64,000 nt of DNA from Sulfurovum sp. Its GTDB lineage: Bacteria; Campylobacterota; Campylobacteria; Campylobacterales; Sulfurovaceae. Location of the stretch: assembly GCA_027068485.1 (NCBI GenBank), contig JAMOSB010000009.1, positions 1 to 64,000 of the forward strand. Reading direction: 5' to 3'. The notes under the pieces were generated by a model. The model saw only the letters and a program-made list of their open reading frames with translations, was not told the DNA's origin and did no database searches. A program made the position numbers and the translations under genes. This document shows positions 18,944-28,843 of the stretch, one piece after another (position 1 is the first letter of the stretch; each line of letters opens with the position of its first letter).

Positions 18944-20086
18944 CTAAGACCCCTCCGCTAAGAGCATACGATAGAGAGTGAGCGTAGCCTCTTGGTAGCG
19001 TGCTAGACTAAAGTGTGAAGCGACTCGCTCACGCCCTGCCACCCCAAGCCTCTGTCGCCTCGATCTATCCACTCCAAGGGTCGTAATGGCTTGGGCTAAA
19101 GAGGCACTATCCTCAGGCGTAAAGCAGACCCCAGAGACCCCCAACTCAACCACCTCTTGGAGTCCATCCACCGCAGAGACAATCACAGGGATCCCCAAGC
19201 TCATCGCCTCCAAAGCAGTGAGTCCAAACCCCTCAAAACGAGAGGGGACAATCACTATATTCATCTGCCCATAGTAGTGGATCAACTTCGCTTTTGGCTG
19301 GAGACCAACCCAGTGGATTGAGGCACAAATCCCCAAAGCGTCGGCTAGTGCTTCGAGTCGCTTTCGCTCTCTCCCCTCCCCAACAATCAATAGGCGTGCG
19401 GTAGGAATCTCTCGCAAAACCTTAGGCATCGCCTCAAGCAAGATATCGATCCCCTTCTCATAACTAAGTCGTGAGACAACGCCTAGCGTCAAAGGGGGTC
19501 GCCAATGGGGAGAGGGGAGTGGTGGCAGGGTGATACCGTTGTAGAGGGTGAAGTGTCTGCGTCCACGCTCAAAAGCCTCCAGAGAAAACAAAGCAGGCTC
19601 CCCACCAAAAAAGCCAACCTCAGCAGAGCGTGAGACCGTAAGGAAACTCTTGGTAGCGTAGCGGGAGATGAGACGCACGATCCACTTGTGTGAGTAGATA
19701 TGAGCAGGGGTATGTACCGTAGCGAGGATAGACTTCACCCCCAAGAGCTTCAACACCCCCATCAACAACACCGCAGGGGTCATATACTGCACATGTACCA
19801 CTCTAGGGTGTACCTCTTGTAGTGTACTTCTCAGACCGTTAAAGAGTGCGATACCGATCCTCAAGAGTCCCGTAGGACGCAGACCACTAGGAGTCATCAG
19901 CCTCACCTCTGCCCCCGCCTCACCCATCTGCTCTACCATCACGCTATCATACTCAAAGAGTACCAAGACCACAGGGTGATACCCCGCCCCATGTAGAACA
20001 TTGACTAGCTGAAGGGTCTGATACTCTGTCCCTCCGTGTAACAAACAGGGGATGGTGATGAGGATTGGGATAGGTTGCTCTCTCAT
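18944..20086 (-). CDS. GT4-family glycosyltransferase
   Basis: LTLGVVSRLSYEKGIDILLEAMPKV...IVIVPSRFEGFGLTALEAMSLGIPVIVSAVDGLQEVV. Confidence 0.92.
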   Translation of the reverse strand: MREQPIPILITIPCLLHGGTEYQTLQLVNVLHGAGYHPVVLVLFEYDSVMVEQMGEAGAEVRLMTPSGLRPTGLLRIGIALFNGLRSTLQEVHPRVVHVQYMTPAVLLMGVLKLLGVKSILATVHTPAHIYSHKWIVRLISRYATKSFLTVSRSAEVGFFGGEPALFSLEAFERGRRHFTLYNGITLPPLPSPHWRPPLTLGVVSRLSYEKGIDILLEAMPKVLREIPTARLLIVGEGRERKRLEALADALGICASIHWVGLQPKAKLIHYYGQMNIVIVPSRFEGFGLTALEAMSLGIPVIVSAVDGLQEVVELGVSGVCFTPEDSASLAQAITTLGVDRSRRQRLGVAGRERVASHFSLARYQEATLTLYRMLLAEGS

Positions 20087-21144
20087 CGGTATGCCTTGAT
20101 ACGCTCTTTGAGCTTAAGCAGTCTCGATTTGAGTCGTGTCTCTAGGCGTGGAGTATCATACGATAGCGTGTAGAGGCTCTGGCTACTTGTAGCGATCTTC
20201 TCCTTATACGCCTCTGCCCCACGCAGTAGATCAAACACCCCTACCCCCTCACCAAAGAGTGCTTCAATCGTCAAAAACATCATCATCTTCCCCACCCCAT
20301 AAGCTCGATAGCACTCATCATACGCAGGCATATAGTAGGCATACCGCCCCTTATAGACAAACCCCAAACTCCAACTAATAGGCTTTCCATCTAGGCAGAG
20401 GTGGGCAAAGTGAAGCACCCCCGCCTCCATCGCCTCTGTGATCAGATTGGTATGAAAGTGAGGAGCTTTATAGGCATCTTGCCATCGGCGTGTATGGTGG
20501 TAAAGCATCACCGATAAGCTCTCTAAGGCTTCAGGAAGCTCCGTAGAGGTAAAGCGATGATAGGAGAGCTCTCCTAACTCTTGGAGGGCGTGTCGCTCCT
20601 TGTATAGACTACGACGCATCTTGGGTTTGAGTCGCAACACAAATGCCTCATAGGAGTCAAACTGCCCCAGTGTGACAGAGAGGCTGACATCCTCCACCAT
20701 CCACGAACGCCCCTTACCACACATCTCCGTAGAGAGTCCAGCTATTGAGACCTGATCATACCCCCCTTGTCTATCCCTAGCAAGAGCCATAGCAAACTCC
20801 TCCCAAAAGGAGTCGGGTAGTTGTGGGCTTGCTCCAACCACAATCGGGTCATGGTAGTCAAAGTCCGCATACCCTACAGGGATAACCATCCGCATCCAAG
20901 CCCCCCTCCACGCTCTTTGCCAGACGACAAGAGGCAAGAAGATCGTTTGATCCTCACTCTGTACGATACAGAAAAGTGGCTGAAGATGACGCAAGGGCAG
21001 ATAGGTCTTGACCCATGCCCGTACCATCGCAGGATGGAAGAAGATATGAGCAGTGGGTGACACATCCATCCACCCCTCCCACTCTGCCATAAAATCCTCA
21101 GACCAGACCTCATCCCATGAGGTAATCCACTTAAACTCCAGCAT
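20083..21144 (-). CDS. CelD/FemAB-like GNAT acyltransferase
   Basis: FFHPAMVRAWVKTYLP...LKPKMRRSLYKERHALQELGELSYHRFTS...SLGFVYKGRYAYYMPAYDECYRAYGVGKMMMFLTIEALFGEGVGVFDLLRGAEAYKEKIA. Confidence 0.8.
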   Translation of the reverse strand: MLEFKWITSWDEVWSEDFMAEWEGWMDVSPTAHIFFHPAMVRAWVKTYLPLRHLQPLFCIVQSEDQTIFLPLVVWQRAWRGAWMRMVIPVGYADFDYHDPIVVGASPQLPDSFWEEFAMALARDRQGGYDQVSIAGLSTEMCGKGRSWMVEDVSLSVTLGQFDSYEAFVLRLKPKMRRSLYKERHALQELGELSYHRFTSTELPEALESLSVMLYHHTRRWQDAYKAPHFHTNLITEAMEAGVLHFAHLCLDGKPISWSLGFVYKGRYAYYMPAYDECYRAYGVGKMMMFLTIEALFGEGVGVFDLLRGAEAYKEKIATSSQSLYTLSYDTPRLETRLKSRLLKLKERIKAYR

Positions 21145-21880
21145 ACTTCACCTCCTCAAATACCTCATACTCCCACGCAAAAGCACGCAAAAATCCATCG
21201 GGTAGGATACCACAATAGGGTGTACCACTAGGTGTATGGTGTGAGAGGTAGTGTCTGAGTACCGCGTGTTTGGTAGAGGCGACCCCTGCAAGAGAGAGCC
21301 TCTGGGTATGAGACCACTCCAACGCACCAAAGGTACGAAACGGGAGGCTATACCATATCCAGACCCAATAGTAGTAGCATCTTGGCTCTTTGGGGTAGCG
21401 TCTCAACGCTTCAGTGACCAGTGTAGCCGTCGCGGTATGGTCAGACCAGCCATCAAGCGGATGGGTTACATAGATCTCTTCTGGAGCATACTGCGTGATC
21501 ACCTCCAGAAGCATCGCCACCCCCTCCTCAAAGCCCTCTTCTCCCACTTGCGGGATCGCTCCATCGTCTAATCCCATACTCACAGACTGCTCTACTCCAA
21601 GAAGGGAGAGTACTGTGTGGGCATCTGCCATACGATTGGTAGCAACCTGCTCAGGAGGGGTATCCACAAGGCTCTGCTCTCCGCGTGTCACAAACACCAC
21701 TACCACCTCTGCTCCACGCAGTCGCTTAAGGCGGATAAGTCCACCACACCCAAAACTCTCATCATCAGGATGGGGTGCGATGATGAGTGTCGAGGCGGAT
21801 GTCACCTCAAAGTGTCTGCGTGATAGCACCATACCTCGCAACACCCACTGTCGAACCCTACGAAAACGCTCTCGTATCAC
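21131..21880 (-). CDS. PIG-L/LmbE-family N-deacetylase
   Basis: LIIAPHPDDESFGCGGLIRLKRLRGAEVVVVFVTRGEQS and THPLDGWSDHTATA. Confidence 0.93.
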   Translation of the reverse strand: MIRERFRRVRQWVLRGMVLSRRHFEVTSASTLIIAPHPDDESFGCGGLIRLKRLRGAEVVVVFVTRGEQSLVDTPPEQVATNRMADAHTVLSLLGVEQSVSMGLDDGAIPQVGEEGFEEGVAMLLEVITQYAPEEIYVTHPLDGWSDHTATATLVTEALRRYPKEPRCYYYWVWIWYSLPFRTFGALEWSHTQRLSLAGVASTKHAVLRHYLSHHTPSGTPYCGILPDGFLRAFAWEYEVFEEVKYAGV

Positions 21881-23109
21881 CCCACTACCTCCTCAAACAT
21901 ACTCTCATACGCCTCTATAATCCTCTCCTCGGAGAAGTATTCAGTGAGTTGTTCACTCCAAAGGGAGCATAGGCTACGATCTTGTCTCCAGAGATGATAG
22001 AGTTGCTCAATCCCCTTAAAGATCGCATCACAAGAGGAGACATCCACACAGATACCCCCACCATACGACTCAATCAGCTCTGCCACACAACTCCCCTTGG
22101 GCGTAATCGCAAAGATAGGGCGTGTAAGCCCACTATAGTCTGCCATCTTACTAGGGAGAAATATCCCCTCTTTTAGATCCGCTTCAATCAACAAAAGAAG
22201 ATCATAGCGTGCCATCACCTCTAGTGATCTATGATAGGAGAGACTCCCACAAAATCGTACATACGGCTCAAGCCCATAATAGGAGACCAAACTACGGCTA
22301 ACCTCATCCTCCCTTCCCATAAAATCGATTCGGATAGGTACACCACGATAGCGTCTGACAAAGAGGGAAATCGCTTCAAAAAGGCTCTTGGGGCTTCGCT
22401 CTATCGAGAGGTTACCTATATGACACCATGAGAACGACTCTGCTATCTCCGCGGTATGAGGTCTCTGGCGTGGGGAAGCGATATGGGGAACCACACGCCA
22501 CGCTATCGTATGAGACGAGGGGATGTGGCGTAGGAGATAGGTACCTAAGCGTTGGGAGGGGAAGGTATTGTAGTGGGCATAGGACATCATACGCTTCATA
22601 AAATACCCATAGAGCCTTCGCTTCCACCCTTGTAGGGGTAGCGTATAGGGGGAGGGCCAGAGGTGTGCAACGGGGTCATTCCAGTTGGCGATCCACGGGA
22701 TAGATCGTGCTTTGGCAAAGTGATAGGCGGGGAGATGGGAGATATCATTGGGAGAGCGAGAGAGTACCACATCATAGGGATGTTGATCATGCAGGAGCAG
22801 TGCGTGACGATAGGCACGCCTTGCCCAGCGTACCCCATCGAGAGGAAACCCCATCACGAGACTACTTCGTATCGTATCCCACCACCGCACAAGGGGACCC
22901 CCTACAGGATAGGAGAGTTCATGAATCAGAGGCTTAAGTACGCCCCACTCCTCCTCTAGGTGTGTCGTGTAGGTAGCCCCCTCATCCTTCTTGGAGATGA
23001 CATCGACCTCCCACCCCTTAGCTAAAAATGCCATAACCAATTTGCTATTGACAATATTTTCCGAAAAAGTATATGGGGCAAACCCTGTAGCAATAAAAAG
23101 AATCCTCAT
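21877..23109 (-). CDS. GT4-like glycosyltransferase (start refined to MRILFIATGF)
   Basis: MRILFIATGFAPYTFSENIVNSKLVMAFLAKGWEVDVIS...SKMADYSGLTRPIFAITPKGSCVAELI. The ORF-track start (23142) would overlap the upstream gene by 37 nt; the internal Met gives the usual 4-nt overlap. Confidence 0.8.
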   Translation of the reverse strand: MRILFIATGFAPYTFSENIVNSKLVMAFLAKGWEVDVISKKDEGATYTTHLEEEWGVLKPLIHELSYPVGGPLVRWWDTIRSSLVMGFPLDGVRWARRAYRHALLLHDQHPYDVVLSRSPNDISHLPAYHFAKARSIPWIANWNDPVAHLWPSPYTLPLQGWKRRLYGYFMKRMMSYAHYNTFPSQRLGTYLLRHIPSSHTIAWRVVPHIASPRQRPHTAEIAESFSWCHIGNLSIERSPKSLFEAISLFVRRYRGVPIRIDFMGREDEVSRSLVSYYGLEPYVRFCGSLSYHRSLEVMARYDLLLLIEADLKEGIFLPSKMADYSGLTRPIFAITPKGSCVAELIESYGGGICVDVSSCDAIFKGIEQLYHLWRQDRSLCSLWSEQLTEYFSEERIIEAYESMFEEVVG

Positions 23110-24317
23110 AATCGTACCAGATGCTCCCATACGCCTAACCATCGTGCTATCTTACGCACAGGTCTCACAAGCAGATGCCAAAGCCAAGGGAGATCTCCAA
23201 GCAGAGAGAGAACAACCTCTCCACTGCGTGGTCTTGGGGAGCTACCCACGCCCTCGATCAGCTCAAGGTAGGCTCTACCCATCTCATCGGCACTAAAGTG
23301 TGTAGCGATCTGCTTCCAAGCCTGATAGGCGTTGTGTTGGAGTAGTAGCGGATTGCCCTGCAACGCAATAATCCGATCGGCAAACCCATCGGGTAGCCTC
23401 TCTAACGGAAAGAGGTATCCACTCTCCCCCTCCTCTACCACATGATCTGTATGCCCCGTGAGTCGTGTCACAAGAGGCACCATACCCTGTGCCATCGCCT
23501 CCATCAAGACAATAGGATGCCCCTCATAGTGTGAGGGCATCAATACAATATGGTGATGCTCCATCATCGCAATCACCTCGCTATGCTCCCGACTCCCTAG
23601 CAGTGAGATATGAGCAGTGAGCTGAAGTCGTTGGATCTCCTCCCGTAACGACTCCATAGACTCCCCATCTCCTATCACACTGAGGTGTATCGCTTCTCCC
23701 CCTTGTGCTAGCACCTGCTCTATAATCGTAGGCAGATACTCTACCCCCTTTTGGTGATGCTCCACCCTCCCTACATAGAGTAGTTTAAGCTCCTCTCCTA
23801 CCTGATATACCCTATTGGCTCTAGAGTAATTTTGCGGTGTTACGACCCCATTGGCGATGGTTGTGACACCAAGAGATGCCTCTCCAATACTACGCTCTAT
23901 CTCCTCTTGCAGTGCGGGACTCACCGCGACAATCTGATGTAACGCCTCTAGGTTGGCTATCGCATTACGCACCATGGAGGGGAGGGCATTATGCACAATA
24001 GCCATCACAACACTACGAGGAGGTAGTAACCCTACAATACTCTGAGCAAACGGGGCATCATTGAGGAGTATGACATCATACGATTGTAGATGGTGTGCGA
24101 TACGCTTGACATGGTGGAGCCTCGACTCCCATGGAGAGATAAGGATCGAGACGACAGACTCCCCTTCTCTTGTGAGATACTCTGACCATACACCTTTGGT
24201 AGAGGTCTCTACCAATACCACCTCATGATGCTTCGCTCGAAAGTAGCCAGAGAGTAGATGAAGCATCGATTCGACCCCTCCTATCTCTAGGGCGTAAGTG
24301 ACCAAAGCGATTTTCAT
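23106..24317 (-). CDS. GT4-family glycosyltransferase
   Basis: MKIALVTYALEIGGVESMLHLLSGYF...LLYVGRVEHHQKGVEYLPTII...HIVLMPSHYEGHPIVLMEAMAQGMVPLVTRLTGHTDHVV. Confidence 0.93.
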   Translation of the reverse strand: MKIALVTYALEIGGVESMLHLLSGYFRAKHHEVVLVETSTKGVWSEYLTREGESVVSILISPWESRLHHVKRIAHHLQSYDVILLNDAPFAQSIVGLLPPRSVVMAIVHNALPSMVRNAIANLEALHQIVAVSPALQEEIERSIGEASLGVTTIANGVVTPQNYSRANRVYQVGEELKLLYVGRVEHHQKGVEYLPTIIEQVLAQGGEAIHLSVIGDGESMESLREEIQRLQLTAHISLLGSREHSEVIAMMEHHHIVLMPSHYEGHPIVLMEAMAQGMVPLVTRLTGHTDHVVEEGESGYLFPLERLPDGFADRIIALQGNPLLLQHNAYQAWKQIATHFSADEMGRAYLELIEGVGSSPRPRSGEVVLSLLGDLPWLWHLLVRPVRKIARWLGVWEHLVRL

Positions 24318-25783
24318 TGTTGCTCCTTATAACGCACACTATGAATCAAGGCAATAATCTCTTGATAGGTTTGATTAAACAGGAGTAAAAAAGTTAGAAA
24401 GTAGATCAGCATTCCCACAAGGATAGAGAGGATAAATGCAAATAGAAGGGGGAGTAACGCGTGTAAAAAATACTCTACCCAAAAAGCCCCTATCCCTGTC
24501 AAGAGTGACGCAATAATAATAGGCATAATCTCTCTTAGTAAGAGGCTTATACGCATTTTAATCAGTCTAAACGCGATCAACAAAGAGAGCCAAAAAGTCA
24601 ATATAGCACTCAGAGACATCCCCATCGCCACCCCCACAATTCCATAAGCATACCCCAATAGGCTTACAGAGACAACCGTAATAGAAAGCTTAAAAAACTC
24701 TATTTTGAAGAGTAGTTCTGGTCGCTCTTTTACCAAAAAAATTGTCCCAATAGAGACAGACAAAATATAAATCATAGGAGATATAGAGATGATTTGCAAG
24801 GGAAGTACGATCATACTCCACTGTGTACCCCAAAAGAGTAACACCATCGGTTCGGCCAAAAAGATAATTCCAAAGAGTATTGGATAGGTAATAAAAGTGA
24901 TATATTTGGTCATACGAATATAGCTCTCTCCCAATAGCAGTCTACCCATTTGACGCTTTTTAATCATATAGGGTAGTAGTACAGAACTAGCAGGAATGGC
25001 TAACTTAGTATAGACAAGATTGGGAATACGGTAGGCAAAGGAGTAGAATCCTAGCTCCCGACTACCAAGAAGCTTTCCAATAATAAGATAGTCAACATTG
25101 TGTCGTATATAGTTGAGTACTCTCTCCCCTGTTAGATGAAATCCAAACCGTAAAAAGTAGCGTAAGAAGCTAACATCAAAGGAGAGACTCGGTCGCCATC
25201 TCGCAAAGAGCATATAGCACAAGGACATCACAACTTCTGAACACAGAATGCCAATAACAACCCCCCAATAGTCAAACCCATAATAGACCACTAAGATAAT
25301 AGCGATCAGTGTCTCTATCACCATTCCCACTAGTGTAATGGCATTGAGGACTTTAAACTGCATCTCTTTGTTGAGGAGTGCTTTAGAGACAGAGGCAAAT
25401 CCTAGTGGAATAAAAAGAAGGGCATAGAGAGGGAGTAGCGATGCCAGTGGCGTTACATCAAAAAAATCGGATAGTATCTTGGCACTTATAGCCGTAAGCA
25501 TCCCCAAAAAAGCAAACCAGAAGAGATTAAACCAAAATGCGGTAGAGAGTTCTCTTTGGCTAATCTGCTCTCGTGTCACAATAACCATCGAAGCACCAAA
25601 TTCACTCAGATGTGAAAAAAGACTATAGACTAATGAAGCGTAAGCGATAATGCCAAAATCTTCAGGGAGAAGGATGCGTGCTAGTACAAAAGTTGCTACG
25701 AGTCGGATCAAAACCTGTACCATACCTGTAAGAATATTGATGATGCTTCCCACCCCTGCACGCTTTCTCAATACGCTACTCAT
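24314..25783 (-). CDS. Polysaccharide flippase (Wzx-like, MOP superfamily)
   Basis: 489 aa, many TM segments; LVRLVATFVLARILLPEDFGIIAYASLVYSLFSHLSEFGASMVIVTREQ. Confidence 0.9.
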   Translation of the reverse strand: MSSVLRKRAGVGSIINILTGMVQVLIRLVATFVLARILLPEDFGIIAYASLVYSLFSHLSEFGASMVIVTREQISQRELSTAFWFNLFWFAFLGMLTAISAKILSDFFDVTPLASLLPLYALLFIPLGFASVSKALLNKEMQFKVLNAITLVGMVIETLIAIILVVYYGFDYWGVVIGILCSEVVMSLCYMLFARWRPSLSFDVSFLRYFLRFGFHLTGERVLNYIRHNVDYLIIGKLLGSRELGFYSFAYRIPNLVYTKLAIPASSVLLPYMIKKRQMGRLLLGESYIRMTKYITFITYPILFGIIFLAEPMVLLFWGTQWSMIVLPLQIISISPMIYILSVSIGTIFLVKERPELLFKIEFFKLSITVVSVSLLGYAYGIVGVAMGMSLSAILTFWLSLLIAFRLIKMRISLLLREIMPIIIASLLTGIGAFWVEYFLHALLPLLFAFILSILVGMLIYFLTFLLLFNQTYQEIIALIHSVRYKEQQ

Positions 25784-25787
25784 TACC

Positions 25788-26873
25788 CTACTTTGTAAAG
25801 CTATCTATGAGATGGAAGAGACCCTGTTCATCCCCTGTCTGCTTCTTCACACCACTAAACTCATACGCTACGAGTAGTGCATCGATCATCTTACTTTGTC
25901 TCTTTTGGTAGTAGCTAAAGTCTGAGGAGACTAGACTAAAATACCCATCAAAATCAAGAAATGTTCTATTTTCCAACGCTAAACAGAGTTTCAACCTAGG
26001 AAGAAGATATCCTCTCTCAACCTCAAAAAATCCCGTCTTTGCCTCAGTGCGTTCAAGCCAGATAAAGTGCGTCGTATCAGGGAGTTTCGCTACACTACAA
26101 GAGGGGTAGAGTAGACGATAATCAACCTTTTGATCTATCACTCTTCTAAGTCGCCACTCTATCCGAAAGAGTAAAAAACGATAGAGAAACGCACTATGCT
26201 TGGACGCTTGAATCTTCATAAGCAGTTTTAATCTCCATTGAGAGACTCGGGTCTTTTTCAATAATAATGGCTTGTAGTGAAAGTTGTAATAGAGTAGATT
26301 GATACGCTTGCGATAGGGGTAGATCACTCCATTTTGGTCTACTACGGTCAAGTCATCGGCAAGATACTCCCCCCCTCTCTCCAATATATCAAGGAGTAGA
26401 TTGGTCTTACCTGTACCACCAAACGCATTGATAACATAACACGCTCCCTGATAAGAAAAAGCTGACGCATGTAGGAAGAGTAGCCCAAATGCTGTCGCAT
26501 AATACCGCATCAATACCTCATGAAGATAGAAGAGCGTAAAGGGATCAAATCCCTCTTCAACACATAAAACATAACAATCTCGTGCCATGACAATAGAGAG
26601 ATGAAACCCCTCTTGTACAAAGTAGATCGACTCCCCTTGATAATACAATGTCTGATCTATCAACACACTACTATCCTGAGGAATAACAATCTTCTCTACC
26701 ACCTCAACCAAAGAGATCCTAGGAAGGATACGCTCTGCCTCATAAGGGTGATGTGTATACTCCTCTTTAAAATAGGCAAGAATAGCAGAGGGTACAGAGG
26801 CGTGTAGTGCAATCGTAAATTTACCAAAAAAACTAAACTGCTCGTTGATCATCATAAAGCCTTTTATTATCAC
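25788..26873 (-). CDS. HPr-kinase-like P-loop protein A (actual start may be an internal Met, MMINEQ or MINEQ)
   Basis: FLHASAFSYQGACYVINAFGGTGKTNLLLDILERGGEYLADDLTVVDQNG: His, Walker A and ADD arrangement as in HprK-related kinases. Confidence 0.65.
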   Translation of the reverse strand: MIIKGFMMINEQFSFFGKFTIALHASVPSAILAYFKEEYTHHPYEAERILPRISLVEVVEKIVIPQDSSVLIDQTLYYQGESIYFVQEGFHLSIVMARDCYVLCVEEGFDPFTLFYLHEVLMRYYATAFGLLFLHASAFSYQGACYVINAFGGTGKTNLLLDILERGGEYLADDLTVVDQNGVIYPYRKRINLLYYNFHYKPLLLKKTRVSQWRLKLLMKIQASKHSAFLYRFLLFRIEWRLRRVIDQKVDYRLLYPSCSVAKLPDTTHFIWLERTEAKTGFFEVERGYLLPRLKLCLALENRTFLDFDGYFSLVSSDFSYYQKRQSKMIDALLVAYEFSGVKKQTGDEQGLFHLIDSFTK

Positions 26874-27822
26874 TCATAGTTGCACGCATACATTCGTAAT
26901 ACACGATATCCTCCCCCTCTTCACACTCTAGTAGATTAAGATCCAACTGATCATTGACAAGAGCCAAAAAAGTTAAGTAGCGTCGTAGATCTAAAAACTC
27001 TGGTAAAAAATCCCAAAAGAGCTGATGATATCTCTCTAATCGATTGGCTACACCTCGCTTAAAGTAATAGCGTTCACCCAAGTAAGTATAGATAAAACGA
27101 GGCGTATTGACTTTTTGAAGGGCTACCCTAATCTTCTCATACTTCTTTCCATACGCATCACCCTGACCATTGGTGTAGAGGCGTAGAGGATCAGGCACAA
27201 AGAAAAGTGACCTCTTAGAGTAGAGAATAAAGTTATCAGAGAGTAGTGTAGCTCCCTCTGTCTGGGCAAGAAGGGCTAAACTACTCTTACCAATACCATC
27301 AAACCCAATCATAGCAACACTCTGCCCTTCTTGAAAAAAAGCTGAACCATGAGAGAGTGCAACCGACTCTATTTGGTTAAGCATAATAAAATAGGGGTAT
27401 AAAATAGCGTGTCGTAGGGCTTGGACTATACTATGTTGCCTTGCTCTCATCACCTGCTCTCTTCTTCTACTACTCAAAAGATTGCGTAGTGTGGTAGTGC
27501 AGGAGAGAGGTTTTTTCAATATCTCTATTTCAGAAACAATTTTATGAGACGCTAGCTCTAGTATGCTAATGCGTAGGGTTTGATCAAAAAGATAGTAGCT
27601 TTTCTCACCACCCTTGTAGAGATCATTTGAGATTTTAGTCCGATAAACGGTACGATCAAACTCCTCAACAAACCGTATCGTACTCACAATATGATACTGC
27701 GCTACAGTATCCATAGGCTCTAAAGTATAATACTCAAGGTACTCCGAAAGCTCACTAGGGGCTTCAATAGAAAAAGCGATACCATTGAGTAGAAACCTCC
27801 TACACTGCATTAGCATACCCAT
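26833..27822 (-). CDS. HPr-kinase-like P-loop protein B
   Basis: VALSHGSAFFQEGQSVAMIGFDGIGKSSLALLAQTEGATLLSDNFILYSK; same architecture as protein A but with SDN in place of ADD. Confidence 0.62.
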   Translation of the reverse strand: MGMLMQCRRFLLNGIAFSIEAPSELSEYLEYYTLEPMDTVAQYHIVSTIRFVEEFDRTVYRTKISNDLYKGGEKSYYLFDQTLRISILELASHKIVSEIEILKKPLSCTTTLRNLLSSRRREQVMRARQHSIVQALRHAILYPYFIMLNQIESVALSHGSAFFQEGQSVAMIGFDGIGKSSLALLAQTEGATLLSDNFILYSKRSLFFVPDPLRLYTNGQGDAYGKKYEKIRVALQKVNTPRFIYTYLGERYYFKRGVANRLERYHQLFWDFLPEFLDLRRYLTFLALVNDQLDLNLLECEEGEDIVYYECMRATMSDNKRLYDDQRAV

Positions 27823-28819
27823 GAGGGTTCTGCTCTTGCCATCGCCAGCTATCTTGACACATCTCCTCTAGACCTCGTGTCGCTTCCCAGCCCAAGACTT
27901 CCTTGGCATAGGAGGGGTCAGCATAACAGCTAGCGATATCACCACTGCGTCGTGGAGCGATGGTATAGGGGATTGCTCTACCTGAGACCTTCTCAAAGGC
28001 TTTGATCATCTCTAGTACCGAGTAGCCTCGACCTGTACCAAGGTTGACACTCAAGACCCCCGCAAGTGAGGTGATCTTCTCGACGGCTTTGAGGTGTCCT
28101 AGTGCGAGATCGACAACATGGATATAGTCTCGCACTCCCGTCCCATCAGTAGTGGGGTAGTCACCCCCAAAGACACTGAGGCTCTCGCGTTTTCCTACGG
28201 CTGTTTGAGTGATAAAGGGCATTAGATTATTGGGGATACCGTTAGGGTCTTCTCCTATCAGTCCTGAGTGGTGTGCCCCTACAGGATTGAAGTAACGCAA
28301 CAGTACCACTCGCCACGCCTTATCTGAGGTACTCACATCACGCAACATCTCTTCGATAAAGAGCTTGGTTCTACCATAAGGGTTGGTTGCACAGAGTGGG
28401 AACTCCTCTTTGATAGGGACAGTATGGGGGTCTCCATAGACTGTCGCAGAGGAGCTAAAGACCATCGCTTTACAGCCATACTCCGCCATCACTTCACATA
28501 GGAGTGTCGTACCGTGGAGATTGTTATCATAGTATTTGAGTGGATGAGCGACCGACTCCCCGACTGCTTTGAGCCCTGCAAAGTGAATCACCACATCGAT
28601 AGTGTATGCTTCAAAGAGACGCTGAAGATCCTCACGACTTCGGATATCTCCCGTTACCAAAGGGATCTTCTCTCCTACAATCTGCTCTACCCGACGGATA
28701 CTCTCTGGAGAGCTGTTGGAGAAGTTGTCAAATATCACCACTTCATACCCTGCTTCTATTAAGACGATTGCAGTATGTGAACCAATATACCCCGCCCCAC
28801 CTGTTAGTAGTACTCTCAT
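27800..28819 (-). CDS. galE: UDP-glucose 4-epimerase
   Basis: MRVLLTGGAGYIGSHTAIVLIEAGYEVVIFDN...SSSATVYGDP...NPYGRTKLFIEEML...VVLLRYFNPVGAH. Confidence 0.97.
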   Translation of the reverse strand: MRVLLTGGAGYIGSHTAIVLIEAGYEVVIFDNFSNSSPESIRRVEQIVGEKIPLVTGDIRSREDLQRLFEAYTIDVVIHFAGLKAVGESVAHPLKYYDNNLHGTTLLCEVMAEYGCKAMVFSSSATVYGDPHTVPIKEEFPLCATNPYGRTKLFIEEMLRDVSTSDKAWRVVLLRYFNPVGAHHSGLIGEDPNGIPNNLMPFITQTAVGKRESLSVFGGDYPTTDGTGVRDYIHVVDLALGHLKAVEKITSLAGVLSVNLGTGRGYSVLEMIKAFEKVSGRAIPYTIAPRRSGDIASCYADPSYAKEVLGWEATRGLEEMCQDSWRWQEQNPHGYANAV

Positions 28820-28843
28820 AAACTCTCTCCTTCAAATAAGTAG

